From JAVBKU01 sp031553875 (GTDB taxonomy: Bacteria; Bacteroidota; Bacteroidia; Bacteroidales; Rikenellaceae), in contig JAVBKU010000026.1 in the NCBI GenBank assembly GCA_031553875.1, positions 1 through 64,000 of the forward strand: a stretch of DNA of 64,000 nt, given 5' to 3'. Below are positions 35,297 through 44,992 of the stretch, piece after piece (the stretch's first letter is position 1; the number at the start of each line of letters is the position of its first letter). Below the pieces are notes generated by a model. That model was not told the DNA's origin, did not search any database, and saw only the letters and a program-made list of their open reading frames with translations. Both the position numbers and the translations under genes were made by a program.

Positions 35297-36544
35297 TTAT
35301 CTAATTTTAAGAGTTACCAATGTTATAGCCGCTAAAAGCAGCTGCACGATCCAGAAACGCACCACGATCTTCGACTCGAAGAACCCGCGCTTCTGGTAGT
35401 GGTGGTGCAGGGGCGACATTAAGAATATCCTGCGGCCCTCGCCGTATTTCTTTTTAGTGTACTTGAAGTAAGACACCTGTATCATCACCGACAGGCTCTC
35501 CACGAGGAACACTCCGCAGAGAATGGGCAACAGCAGTTCCTTGCGGATCAGCAGCGCGAACACCGCCATCATACCTCCGATGGCGAGGCTACCCGTATCA
35601 CCCATGAACACCTGGGCCGGATAACAATTGTACCATATGAATCCGAACAGCGCCCCCACGAACGCAGCCGCGAACACCATAAGTTCACCGCTGTTGGGTA
35701 TATACATTATATTGAGGTAGTCGGCGTAAATTATATGTCCCGAGAGGTAGGCCAATATCCCCAGCACCACCACTATCGACGCCGACACCCCCGCCGCCAG
35801 GCCGTCGAGGCCGTCGGTGAGGTTGGCGCCGTTGGACACGGCCGTGATCACCAATATGGCTATCAGCACGTACAGTATCCAGCTCATTGTGTTACCCTCC
35901 TCCTTGTCGGAACCCACGAGCCAGCTGTATTTGAACTCGTTGTTCTTAACGAAGGGGATCGTAGTGGTAAGGCTCTTCTGCGCCTCGGTGGTGTAGACAC
36001 GGCTCTCCTTGCCGTCCTGGCGGAACACCTCTATCGATGCACCCGGAGCACGGCGGTCGACCTTATTTTTCACCACTATACCGTCGCTCATCCACATCGT
36101 GAGGCCCACGATAATCCCCAGACCCACCTGGCCCACGACCTTGAACCTGCCCTTGAGGCCTTCCTTGTTCTTGCGGAACACCTTTATGTAATCATCGGCG
36201 AAACCTATCAGCCCCAGCCAGACGGTAGACACGATCATGAGTTGCACGTAGATGTTGGTCAGGTCGCCGAACAGCAGTATGGGGATAAGTATCGAGCCGA
36301 GGATGATAATTCCCCCCATGGTGGGCGTGCCGCGCTTCTGGAGCTGGCCCTCGAGGCCTAAGTTGCGCACCTCCTCGCCTATCTGCTTGCGCTGGAGAAA
36401 AGTGATGACCCTGCGGCCGAAGATGATGCCGATACACAGGGCGGTGATGATGGCCATGGCGGCGCGGAAAGAGAGCGAGAGGAACATCACCTCGCCCGGA
36501 AGGTCGTAGAATTGGGTTATGTACTTGACTAAGTGGTAGAGCAT
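35297..36544 (-). CDS. mraY: Phospho-N-acetylmuramoyl-pentapeptide-transferase MraY
   Basis: 415 residues. It is an integral membrane enzyme making lipid I from UDP-MurNAc-pentapeptide and undecaprenyl phosphate. About ten membrane helices. Catalytic Asp motifs are in FADDYIKVFRKNKEGL, NLTDGLDGLAAG and FMGDTGSLAIGG. It is about 55 residues longer than E. coli MraY (360): an inserted hydrophilic stretch (about 145-205, NKVDRRAPGASIEVFRQDGK onward) lies between helices, as in other Bacteroidetes. Confidence 0.97.
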   Translation of the reverse strand: MLYHLVKYITQFYDLPGEVMFLSLSFRAAMAIITALCIGIIFGRRVITFLQRKQIGEEVRNLGLEGQLQKRGTPTMGGIIILGSILIPILLFGDLTNIYVQLMIVSTVWLGLIGFADDYIKVFRKNKEGLKGRFKVVGQVGLGIIVGLTMWMSDGIVVKNKVDRRAPGASIEVFRQDGKESRVYTTEAQKSLTTTIPFVKNNEFKYSWLVGSDKEEGNTMSWILYVLIAILVITAVSNGANLTDGLDGLAAGVSASIVVVLGILAYLSGHIIYADYLNIMYIPNSGELMVFAAAFVGALFGFIWYNCYPAQVFMGDTGSLAIGGMMAVFALLIRKELLLPILCGVFLVESLSVMIQVSYFKYTKKKYGEGRRIFLMSPLHHHYQKRGFFESKIVVRFWIVQLLLAAITLVTLKIR

Positions 36545-36564
36545 AGTATTTTGCTTCTATTTTA

Positions 36565-36812
36565 GGTATTAATATACGTCTTTAGACAGCTCTTTTATCC
36601 TCGGTTTTCCTTCCTACTTTTGGCATTGCCCCAAAAGTAGGCAAAAGGTCTAGCCGCGTCTTCTGCCGGGGTCTCTTCCGGGAGCTTCCCTCGTTACACG
36701 ATAACTGAGGGTGATCTCCCTCACGAGACCTGTTTCCGGCAGAAGCCCAAAGCGGCGATTATTTTGCTACTATGAATTTATCCTGAACGCCTGTAATTTT
36801 ATATGTTATTCC
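36565..36812 (+). repeat. Family B repeat, copy B5
   Basis: Between murE and mraY. The left end GGTATTAATATACG and right end CTGTAATTTTATATGTTATTCC are inverted. The core (36613-36769) has the GG/CC leading hairpin. It is the only B copy among the A copies in the division cluster. Confidence 0.86.
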
Positions 36813-36839
36813 CCCTTTTATAATACTTGTTATTCACAC

Positions 36840-38294
36840 CTACTTGCCCATCGCCATAAACGCCGCGCGTACCTCTTCCTTGTCGTCGAAGTGGTGGCTG
36901 ACGCCGGAAATGACCTGGTATGTTTCATGGCCTTTGCCTGCCACGAGGATTATATCTCCGGGGGAGGCCAGCATCACGGCCGTGCGAATAGCTTCCCTGC
37001 GATCGGGGATAGTCATGTAGCGCGACGTAGGATCGAGCCCTGCCTTCATCTCCTCGATTATGTCTTCCGCCCTTTCGGAGCGGGGGTTGTCGGATGTGAG
37101 TATGGCCATGTCGCTCCCATGAGCAGCTATAGCGGCCATCTCGGGACGTTTGGTGCGGTCGCGGTCGCCGCCGCACCCCACCACCACGTACAGCTTACCA
37201 GCCCCCTGGCGTATTTCGTTGATCGCCTCTATCACGTTTTGCAGTGCGTCGGGCGTATGGGCATAATCGACGATAGCCGTGATCCCGCTCTCCGAGCGCA
37301 GCGTATCGAAGCGGCCGTTTACCGGCTTCAACTCGCTCAGCACCCTGAGCGCCTCGCCCTTGTCCGCTCCCAGCAACACTGCCGCGCCGTAGACGCTCAG
37401 CAGGTTGTAGGCGTTGAAGCGGCCGAGGAATCCCACCCACACCTCAGCTCCGTCGATATTGAGCAACGTGCCGTCGACATGGCTCTCCACGATGCGGCAC
37501 CGGAAGTCGGCGAACCCGCGCAAGGCATAGGTCTTAATGGTAGCGGCGCTGTTCTGCGTCATCACCGAAGCATTGCGGTCGTCGGCGTTCATCAGCGCGA
37601 AGGCCCCCTTGGGCATAGTGTCGAAGAATATCTTCTTGGCCTTTATATATTCGGCGAAGGTGCCGTGGTAGTCGAGGTGGTCGTGGGTGATATTGGTGAA
37701 TATCCCGCCCGCGAAACGAAGGCCCACGGTACGGTGCTGGACGAGGCTGTGGGAGCTGACCTCCATGAAACAGTATTCGCAGCCCGCCTCCACCATCTCG
37801 GCCATCAGGGAGTTGAGCTTTACCGAGTCGGGCGTGGTGTGCGACGAGGGGATCTCCCTGTCCTCTATCTTGTAGATCACCGTGGAGATGAGGCCCGCCT
37901 TATAACCTAACTTGCGGAACATATCGTAGAGGAGCGTGGCTATAGTGGTCTTGCCGTTGGTGCCGGTAACGCCAACCAGCGTAAGTTTGTAGCTTGGATT
38001 GCCGTAGAAGTTGGCCGATATATGGGCCAGGGCTAAAGTGGAGTCGGCGACGACAATGTAGGTCACGGCAGGGGAAAGCTCCCCCGGCAATTCTTCGCAC
38101 ACCACGCACGCCGCCCCCGCGGCCACAGCCTGGGGTATATATGCATGGCCGTCGCTCTTCAGCCCCCTCACCGCCACGAAAAGCCCTCCCGGAGCGACAT
38201 CCCGCGAGTCGAAACCCACCGACACGACGTCCCTGTCAAGTGTTCCCCGCACCTGGTCGTAATCCGCCCCCTGAAGCAACTCTTTCAATAACAT
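36840..38294 (-). CDS. murE: UDP-MurNAc-tripeptide synthetase MurE
   Basis: 484 residues. It adds the third stem-peptide residue. It has ATP-binding GVTGTNGKTTIATLLYDMF (about 108-126) and HDHLDYHGT. The DNPRSE motif (near residue 400) has the Arg that selects meso-diaminopimelate over lysine. It is the first gene of the cluster here; the genes that usually precede it (mraZ, rsmH, ftsL, ftsI) are not in the window. Confidence 0.97.
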   Translation of the reverse strand: MLLKELLQGADYDQVRGTLDRDVVSVGFDSRDVAPGGLFVAVRGLKSDGHAYIPQAVAAGAACVVCEELPGELSPAVTYIVVADSTLALAHISANFYGNPSYKLTLVGVTGTNGKTTIATLLYDMFRKLGYKAGLISTVIYKIEDREIPSSHTTPDSVKLNSLMAEMVEAGCEYCFMEVSSHSLVQHRTVGLRFAGGIFTNITHDHLDYHGTFAEYIKAKKIFFDTMPKGAFALMNADDRNASVMTQNSAATIKTYALRGFADFRCRIVESHVDGTLLNIDGAEVWVGFLGRFNAYNLLSVYGAAVLLGADKGEALRVLSELKPVNGRFDTLRSESGITAIVDYAHTPDALQNVIEAINEIRQGAGKLYVVVGCGGDRDRTKRPEMAAIAAHGSDMAILTSDNPRSERAEDIIEEMKAGLDPTSRYMTIPDRREAIRTAVMLASPGDIILVAGKGHETYQVISGVSHHFDDKEEVRAAFMAMGK

Positions 38295-38385
38295 AAACTC
38301 CGTTCGGTTTTAAATTTATTGCGTTTATCTCCGCTCTTTTCGCTGGCGCGGAATATGAACCCGCCATATCACCGGCATCGCTGGA

Positions 38386-38393
38386 CAAAGATA
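38386..38393 (-). promoter_or_regulatory. Promoter -7 element of the murE-ftsZ cluster
   Basis: TATCTTTG on the minus strand, 92 nt before the murE start. The -33 region lacks a clear TTTG. Confidence 0.5.
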
Positions 38394-38544
38394 GCCTTTA
38401 GACACGATATTACCACTATAAAAAGCCCTTAGTTATGCACATTTTTTCAAAGTAATCCCCCTGCTCTACAGCCGATACCGGGGCACTACCCGGAGATACT
38501 TCCTAAAAAAGACCGGGATCCGAATATCTTTACCCCAAAACACC

Positions 38545-38552
38545 TATCTTTG
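38545..38552 (+). promoter_or_regulatory. Promoter -7 element of the aconitase operon
   Basis: TATCTTTG 46 nt before the chosen acn start, divergent from the murE promoter. -33 is unclear. The rest of the 304-bp gap holds nothing else recognisable. Confidence 0.5.
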
Positions 38553-38598
38553 CAGGAGTTGGCCTCCGGCCTTTTAAGGATTGCTAAAAACAGACAAT

Positions 38599-40845
38599 AT
38601 GTTCGACCTCAAACTTATCAGGAAAGTTTACGCCAAATTGGCCGTCAGTGTGGATACGGCCCGAGGAGCCGTGGGGAGGCCCCTAACCCTCACCGAGAAG
38701 ATACTTTTCGCCCACCTGCACAAGGATACCGCCCCGGGGGATTTCCGCCGTGGGGAGGACTACGTCAACTTCTCGCCCGACCGCGTAGCCATGCAGGACG
38801 CCACGGCGCAGATGGCCCTGCTGCAGTTTATGAACGCGGGCAGGGATAGCTCAGCCGTCCCCGCATCGGTACATTGCGACCACCTGATAATAGCCGAGAA
38901 GGGTGCGACGGAAGATCTCAAAGAAGCGAAAAGCACCAACAGCGAAGTATACGACTTCCTGCGCAGCGTGTCGGACAGGTACGGTATAGGCTTCTGGGCT
39001 CCAGGCGCGGGTATCATCCACCAGGTGGTACTTGAGAATTACGCCTTCCCAGGAGGCATGATGATAGGCACCGACTCCCACACACCCAACGCCGGCGGCC
39101 TCGGCATGATAGCCATCGGAGTGGGCGGCGCCGACGCCATGGACGTGATGGCGGGGATGCCGTGGGAATTGAAGATGCCACGCATAATCGGCGTGAAGCT
39201 TACCGGCAAGCTCAGCGGCTGGGCCTCGCCCAAGGACGTAATACTCAAGTTAGCGGGGTTACTGACCGTCAAGGGGGGTACCAATTCCGTGATAGAATAT
39301 TTCGGCCCCGGGGCGGAGACCCTCTCGGCCACGGGCAAGGCCACGATATGCAATATGGGCGCCGAGGTGGGCGCCACCACGTCCATATTCCCCTACGACG
39401 AGGCTATGGCCCGCTACCTGCGTTCCACCGGCAGGGCGGACGTGGTCGCCATGGCCGACAATCTCAAGAACTACCTATCTCCCGACAAGGAGGTGGTGGC
39501 CGACCCCGAAAAATATTACGACCGCGTGATAGAGATCAACCTCTCTCTCGTAGAGCCCTATATCAACGGCCCCTTCACTCCCGACGCCGCACACCCCATA
39601 TCGGAATTCGCCGAAGCGGTGCGCCGGGGCGGCTACCCGAAGCAAATGGAGGTGGGACTCGTCGGCTCATGCACCAACTCCTCATACCAGGACCTCGCCC
39701 GCGCTGCCTCCGTAGCACGCCAGGCAAAGGCCAAAGGATTGCGCGTGAAGGCTGAATATATCATAAATCCCGGCTCGGAACAGGTGCGCCAGACCGCCGA
39801 GAGGGATGGCATCCTGGGCGACCTGCTCTCCATCGGCGGCGTGGTGATGGCCAACGCCTGCGGCCCCTGCATCGGGCAGTGGAACCGTGGGGAGAAGGAC
39901 AACGAGCGCCCCAACTCGATCGTGACCTCCTTCAACCGCAACTTCGCCGCACGTGCCGACGGCAACCCCAATACCCACGCCTTCGTGGCCTCGCCCGAGC
40001 TGGTGACGGCCCTCACAATAGCGGGCGACCTCTGCTTCAACCCCCTGCGCGACACCCTATTTAATGTTCGCGGCGAGCAGGTACGCCTCGACGCCCCCTC
40101 AGGCGACGAGCTGCCGCGGGATGGATTCCAGGCGGGCGACAACGGCTACATCGCCCCCTCCGGCGGAGATAATAAAGAGGTGGTGATCGATCCCAATTCC
40201 AAGCGCCTGCAGCGCCTTGCACCGTTCGCTCCGCTGAATGTCGGCGACTTCAGGAATATGCCCCTGCTCTTAAAGGCTTCGGGCAAGTGTACCACCGACC
40301 ATATCTCGGCCGCCGGACCCTGGCTGCGCTTCCGCGGACACCTCGAGAATATCTCGGGGAACCTGCTGATGGGCGCGGTTAATAAATTCAATGGTAAGAC
40401 CAACGACGCCCTCAACCAGCTCACCGGCAAGTACGACGGCGTGTCGGCCGTGGCCAGGGAATACAAGGCTGCGGGCATTTCGTCGATAGTGGTGGCAGAG
40501 GAGAACTACGGCGAGGGCTCCTCGAGGGAGCACGCCGCGCTGGAGCCGCGTTTCCTCAACGTGAAGGCGGTATTGGTGAAATCCTTCGCCCGTATCCACG
40601 AGACCAACCTCAAGAAGCAGGGCATGTTGGCGCTCACCTTCGCCGACAAGGCCGACTACGACCGCATCCGCGAGGACGACAAGATCTCTATCTCCGGGCT
40701 GGAAACATTCTCTCCCGGCGTCGATCTCGAGGTGATACTCCACCACAGCGACGGCACTACCGAATCGTTCCCCGCCGCACACACCTACAACGCCCAGCAG
40801 ATAGGCTGGTTCAAGGCCGGAGCGGCGCTCAATGTAAAACAGTAA
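38599..40845 (+). CDS. acn: Aconitate hydratase
   Basis: 748 residues from the ATG at 38599 (MFDLKLIRKVYA, the usual start of this type). An upstream in-frame TTG at 38581 is less likely. It isomerises citrate to isocitrate with a [4Fe-4S] cluster. It has cluster cysteines in VGSCTNSSYQDL and ANACGPCIGQW. A C-terminal swivel domain carries GEGSSREHAALEPRFL. Length and layout match the mitochondrial-like aconitase of Bacteroidetes. It is the first gene of acn-icd-gltA. Confidence 0.96.
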   Translation: MFDLKLIRKVYAKLAVSVDTARGAVGRPLTLTEKILFAHLHKDTAPGDFRRGEDYVNFSPDRVAMQDATAQMALLQFMNAGRDSSAVPASVHCDHLIIAEKGATEDLKEAKSTNSEVYDFLRSVSDRYGIGFWAPGAGIIHQVVLENYAFPGGMMIGTDSHTPNAGGLGMIAIGVGGADAMDVMAGMPWELKMPRIIGVKLTGKLSGWASPKDVILKLAGLLTVKGGTNSVIEYFGPGAETLSATGKATICNMGAEVGATTSIFPYDEAMARYLRSTGRADVVAMADNLKNYLSPDKEVVADPEKYYDRVIEINLSLVEPYINGPFTPDAAHPISEFAEAVRRGGYPKQMEVGLVGSCTNSSYQDLARAASVARQAKAKGLRVKAEYIINPGSEQVRQTAERDGILGDLLSIGGVVMANACGPCIGQWNRGEKDNERPNSIVTSFNRNFAARADGNPNTHAFVASPELVTALTIAGDLCFNPLRDTLFNVRGEQVRLDAPSGDELPRDGFQAGDNGYIAPSGGDNKEVVIDPNSKRLQRLAPFAPLNVGDFRNMPLLLKASGKCTTDHISAAGPWLRFRGHLENISGNLLMGAVNKFNGKTNDALNQLTGKYDGVSAVAREYKAAGISSIVVAEENYGEGSSREHAALEPRFLNVKAVLVKSFARIHETNLKKQGMLALTFADKADYDRIREDDKISISGLETFSPGVDLEVILHHSDGTTESFPAAHTYNAQQIGWFKAGAALNVKQ

Positions 40846-40858
40846 AACCATATATCAC

Positions 40859-42121
40859 GTGGAAAAGATAACGACAGACGCCTCTGGTACACTCATAATA
40901 CCCGACCGTCCCGTAGTCCCCTTCATCGAGGGCGACGGCGTGGGCCCCGAGATAACTCCCGCAACGCAGAAGATCGTGGACGCCGCGGTGGCCAAGGCCT
41001 ACGGCGAGGGGCGCAAGATCGTCTGGAAAGAGGTGCTGGCAGGCGAAAAAGCCTTCAGGGAGACGGGAAGCTGGCTTCCGGAGAAGACAATGGAGGCTTT
41101 CAAGGATTATCTCGTGGGCATCAAAGGCCCTCTCACGACCCCCGTGGGCGACGGCATCCGCTCGCTGAACGTGGCCCTGCGCCAGGAGCTCGACCTCTAC
41201 GTATGCCTGCGCCCTGTGCGCTGGTACAAGGGCGTGCAGTCGCCCGTGAAGGAGCCGTGGAAGGTCGACATGTTCATCTTCCGCGAAAATACCGAGGATA
41301 TATACGCCGGGATAGAGTGGCCCAAAGGGTCGCCCGAGGCTAATAAATTCATGAAATTCTTGTCCGAGGAGATGGGCATCGACAAGGTGCGCTTCCCCGA
41401 GAGCTCGTCGTTCGGCGTGAAACCCGTGTCGGAAGAGGGATCGCAGAGGCTCGTGAGGGCGGCCATAGAGTTCGCCGTGGAGCGGAAGCTGCCGTCGGTG
41501 ACGCTCGTGCACAAGGGTAACATCATGAAATTCACCGAAGGGGGCTTCAAGAACTGGGGTTACGACCTCGCCGAGAAGGAGTTCGCCGCCACGACTTTCA
41601 CCATGCGCAGCTACAACGCTATACTAAAACAGCACGGCGCGAAAGAGGCCGGAGGGGCGTTGGAGGAGGCTAAGGCCGCGGGCAAGGTGATAATCAAGGA
41701 CGTCATAGCCGACGCCTTCCTGCAGAACACGCTGCTCAAGCCCGAGGATTACAGCGTCATCGCCACGCTCAACCTCAACGGCGACTACATCTCCGACCAG
41801 CTGGCGGCGATGGTGGGCGGCATCGGCATAGCCCCCGGGGCCAACATCAACTACTCCACCGGCAGGGCCATCTTCGAAGCCACGCACGGCACGGCGCCCG
41901 ACATCGCGGGGCAGGACAAGGCCAACCCCTGCTCGTTGTTGCTCTCGGCGGTGATGATGCTAAACTATTTCAAGTGGACCGAAGCCGCCCGCATGATAGA
42001 GGCCTCCGTGGAAAAATGTTTCTCCGAGGGCTACGCCACGGGCGATCTGGCAAGATTTATGGACAACGGAAAACCGCTGTCCACCTCCGCCTTCACCGAT
42101 ATGGCAATAAACAATCTGTAA
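40859..42121 (+). CDS. icd: Isocitrate dehydrogenase (NADP-type)
   Basis: 420 residues, GTG start, 13 bp after acn. It oxidatively decarboxylates isocitrate to 2-oxoglutarate. It has the substrate loop RSLNVALRQELDLYVCLRPVR (Ser aligning with E. coli Ser113), IFRENTEDIYAGIEW, KGNIMKFTEGGFKNWGY, and the cofactor region ATHGTAPDIAGQDKANPCS. Homology and length are E. coli Icd-like (416). Cofactor choice is inferred from the family. Confidence 0.95.
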   Translation: MEKITTDASGTLIIPDRPVVPFIEGDGVGPEITPATQKIVDAAVAKAYGEGRKIVWKEVLAGEKAFRETGSWLPEKTMEAFKDYLVGIKGPLTTPVGDGIRSLNVALRQELDLYVCLRPVRWYKGVQSPVKEPWKVDMFIFRENTEDIYAGIEWPKGSPEANKFMKFLSEEMGIDKVRFPESSSFGVKPVSEEGSQRLVRAAIEFAVERKLPSVTLVHKGNIMKFTEGGFKNWGYDLAEKEFAATTFTMRSYNAILKQHGAKEAGGALEEAKAAGKVIIKDVIADAFLQNTLLKPEDYSVIATLNLNGDYISDQLAAMVGGIGIAPGANINYSTGRAIFEATHGTAPDIAGQDKANPCSLLLSAVMMLNYFKWTEAARMIEASVEKCFSEGYATGDLARFMDNGKPLSTSAFTDMAINNL

Positions 42122-42164
42122 ATTTCACGGCCTCACGGGAGGCGCTCAAATAATACCGCGAACG

Positions 42165-43514
42165 ATGAAAAAAGAGTATATGATCTACAAGCTGTCGGAA
42201 TCGATCAAGAATACCAGCCACATAGACAAGGAACTGTTCTCCAAGTTCAACGTCAAGAGGGGCCTGCGCAACGAGGACCACTCTGGCGTGCTGGTGGGCC
42301 TCACCAAGATAGGCGACGTTATCGGCTACGAACGCCTCGAAGACGGCACGCTCCAAGCCATACCCGGCAAACTCATCTACCGGGGTATCGACGTCAACGA
42401 CCTGGTGGCGGGCCTGCGCAAGGAGAAGCGCTTCGGCTTCGAGGAAACGGCCTTCCTCCTGCTGGCCGGGTCCCTGCCCAACAAGGACGAATTGAGCGTA
42501 TTCTCGTCGCTCATAAACGAGTTCATGCCCCTGAGCCAAAAGACCAAGATGAACATCCTCGACCTCGAGGGTCAGGAGATCATGAATATCTTAGCGCGCA
42601 GCGTGCTCGAAATGTACACCTTCGACGACGATCCCGACAACACCTCGCGCGACAACCTCATGCGCCAGTCGATCGACCTCATAGCCAAGTTCCCCACCAT
42701 CATAGCCTACGCCTACAACATCATGCGCCACAGCATGCAGGGGCGTTCGCTGCATATCCGCCACCCCAAGGAACACCTCTCGGTGGCCGAGAATTTCCTC
42801 TTCATGCTCAAGGGAGAGTACTCCCCGCTCGAAGCCGAGATACTCGACCTGTGCCTGATACTCCACGCCGAGCACGGCGGGGGTAACAACTCGACCTTCA
42901 CCGTGAGGGTGACCAGCTCCTCGGGCACCGACACCTACTCGTCGATAGCAGCGGCCATCGGCTCTCTGAAGGGCCCGCTCCACGGGGGCGCCAACATCGC
43001 CGTGGTCAACATGTTCGACCACCTCAAGAACAATATACAGGACTGGACAAGCGCCTCGGAGATAGACAACTACCTCGTGAAGATGCTCAACAAGGAGGCT
43101 TATAACCGCACCGGACTTATCTACGGCATCGGCCACGCCATATACACCGTCTCCGACCCCCGCGCCGTGCTGCTCAAGGAGCGCGCCCGGGAGCTGGCCA
43201 AGGAGAAGGGCCGCGAGTACGAATTCGCCTTCCTCGAGCTTATCGAGGAGAGGGCCGTGGAAAAATTCATGGAGTTCAAGGGCAATAAGGTCAACAAGCG
43301 CGTGTGCGCCAACGTCGACTTCTACTCCGGCTTCGTGTACGACATGATAGGCCTGCCCAAGGCGGTCTACACGCCCCTGTTCGCCATGAGCCGCATCACC
43401 GGCTGGACCGCCCACCGCATCGAGGAACTCAACTTCGAGGGCAAGCGCATCATCCGCCCCGCCTACAAGAACGTGGCCGAGCTGAAGACCTTCGTGCCGC
43501 TGGATAAGAGGTAG
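42165..43514 (+). CDS. gltA: Citrate synthase
   Basis: 449 residues. It condenses oxaloacetate and acetyl-CoA. The catalytic set is visible: His in LILHAEHGGGNNSTFTVR, His in YGIGHAIYTVSDPRA, and Asp in ANVDFYSGFVYDMIGLP. It is last in acn-icd-gltA, 43 bp after icd, so the oxidative TCA arm to 2-oxoglutarate is co-expressed. A strong terminator follows. Confidence 0.97.
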   Translation: MKKEYMIYKLSESIKNTSHIDKELFSKFNVKRGLRNEDHSGVLVGLTKIGDVIGYERLEDGTLQAIPGKLIYRGIDVNDLVAGLRKEKRFGFEETAFLLLAGSLPNKDELSVFSSLINEFMPLSQKTKMNILDLEGQEIMNILARSVLEMYTFDDDPDNTSRDNLMRQSIDLIAKFPTIIAYAYNIMRHSMQGRSLHIRHPKEHLSVAENFLFMLKGEYSPLEAEILDLCLILHAEHGGGNNSTFTVRVTSSSGTDTYSSIAAAIGSLKGPLHGGANIAVVNMFDHLKNNIQDWTSASEIDNYLVKMLNKEAYNRTGLIYGIGHAIYTVSDPRAVLLKERARELAKEKGREYEFAFLELIEERAVEKFMEFKGNKVNKRVCANVDFYSGFVYDMIGLPKAVYTPLFAMSRITGWTAHRIEELNFEGKRIIRPAYKNVAELKTFVPLDKR

Positions 43515-43574
43515 AGGAAGTAGTTTCATAAAAAAGAAAGTCCGCGAATGCGGAATCCAAACGTAATCACTAAA

Positions 43575-43606
43575 GCGGGGCGAAATTTTCGCCCCGCATT
43601 TTTATT
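43575..43606 (+). terminator. Terminator after gltA (first of three related hairpins)
   Basis: GCGGGGCGAAATTTTCGCCCCGC followed by ATTTTTATT. Near-identical hairpins follow the two lipoprotein genes at 44874 and 46198. Confidence 0.85.
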
Positions 43607-43692
43607 AACAGCATCTATTTGTTATTCAAAATTATCCGTATATTCGGGTTATAATCTTTATCAAATAAAGAGTTCTCCTAAATTATGACATT

Positions 43693-44826
43693 ATGAGAAT
43701 TATTCTACCCCTCTGCTCCGCAGCAATGCGTTTTATCATAATCTCCGCCACCGTCTTGCTTTTAACCGCATGTTCCGGTAAAGATGATATTCCACTTCCC
43801 GACCCCAAGATATACGCAGGAGGATATTACCATAACGGAGGACCTGATGTCGCCTGTTATTGGGATGAAGGTACGTGCGTACCTCTGAGCCTGCCTGATG
43901 ACATAAGAGACTCATATTGTACTTCCATTGTGGTCTCTGGCGGTGTAATCTACGCCGGAGGATATTACCATAACGGTACGAAAAACGTCGCTTGTGTCTG
44001 GGTCAATAATTCCCGTACCGACCTGACCGCTCCCGGAACAAGCCACGCTTATTGTACGTCCATAGCCGTTTACAACGGGATGGTTTACGCAGGAGGATAT
44101 TACATTAGCGGAACCAAGAATATCGCCTGTTATTGGAGGGGGAATAACCGTACTGATCTATCTGTGCCACAGGATGCGGGGAATTCCCGTTGTACCTCTA
44201 TTGTAGTTGATAACGGTAAAGTTTACGCAGGGGGATATCACGTAATTACCCGCGTTATAACTCCCGAACCCGACTATAGCGCCACCTCCTGGAACGAGCC
44301 CTGTTACTGGACAAATAATGTACGTACCGACCTGAATTATACCGTAAATCCCTTGGTAAGTACGTCTTGTACCTATATCGCACTTTACAAAGGCAATGTT
44401 TATGCAGCCGGAAACCTGAGTAGATTAATATGGGTATGGCAAGACGGTAAATTAACGGGAATTCCGGCTTTAGGGCTTATCTCGCTTACCTTTTATTACA
44501 GTACTTCTATTATCGTAAATAACGGGAACGTTTATGTCGGTGGATATTATATGAAAGACGGACTACGTCACCCGTGCTATTGGAAGGATAAATCCCGTGT
44601 AATCCTATCATGTACCAGCGAGGATCCTGCGGAAATAATGATTGGGTACAATAATTCTATCGCCGTCTACGGAGGCAAGGTATATTCCGGGGGATATTAT
44701 CAATTTGCAAGTGGATCCCCAAAATCAACCGCTTGTTACTGGGTCAATACCTCGATGGTCGTATTAGCTTTGCCGGAAGGCATTACCGATGGAGTGTGCA
44801 ATTCCATCTGCGTGGTTCCCCAATAG
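43693..44826 (+). CDS. Seven-repeat surface lipoprotein, intact copy
   Basis: 377 residues, family not recognised. It has a lipoprotein signal with lipobox LTAC (Cys27). The rest is seven repeats of about 45-50 residues, each with a VYAGGYY-like strand, a CYW or VW a few residues later, and a CTSI-V-NG turn. The degenerate fifth unit reads VYAAG. Seven units suggest a seven-bladed beta-propeller on the cell surface, possibly for binding. It lies in a tandem 1.3-kb duplication with the next gene. Confidence 0.85.
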   Translation: MRIILPLCSAAMRFIIISATVLLLTACSGKDDIPLPDPKIYAGGYYHNGGPDVACYWDEGTCVPLSLPDDIRDSYCTSIVVSGGVIYAGGYYHNGTKNVACVWVNNSRTDLTAPGTSHAYCTSIAVYNGMVYAGGYYISGTKNIACYWRGNNRTDLSVPQDAGNSRCTSIVVDNGKVYAGGYHVITRVITPEPDYSATSWNEPCYWTNNVRTDLNYTVNPLVSTSCTYIALYKGNVYAAGNLSRLIWVWQDGKLTGIPALGLISLTFYYSTSIIVNNGNVYVGGYYMKDGLRHPCYWKDKSRVILSCTSEDPAEIMIGYNNSIAVYGGKVYSGGYYQFASGSPKSTACYWVNTSMVVLALPEGITDGVCNSICVVPQ

Positions 44827-44873
44827 AGGATATAAGGCCCACTCATAAGGTCTCATGGATATCGTGCGAAAAT

Positions 44874-44904
44874 GCGGGGCGAAAATTTCGCCCCGCATTT
44901 TTAT
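44874..44904 (+). terminator. Terminator after the first lipoprotein gene
   Basis: GCGGGGCGAAAATTTCGCCCCGC followed by ATTTTTATT. It is 1299 bp downstream of the near-identical gltA terminator. The next about 75 nt are also duplicated. Confidence 0.85.
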
Positions 44905-44992
44905 TAACAGCATCTATTTGTTATTCAAAATTATCCGTATATTCGGGTATATAATTTTATCAAATAAAGAGTTCCCCCTAAATTATAATACT

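Noticed and set aside
38295..38580. tRNA or riboswitch in the murE-acn gap
   Set aside because: No cloverleaf or known aptamer core could be found; only two divergent -7 elements are visible.
38581..38598. TTG start of aconitase at 38581
   Set aside because: The ATG at 38599 begins the conserved FDL..I.KVYA segment, and the extra six codons show no family match.
44855..44992. Start of the second lipoprotein at 44855
   Set aside because: That extension runs through the terminator and leader; the ATG at 44993 aligns with the start of the intact copy and gives a proper lipoprotein signal.
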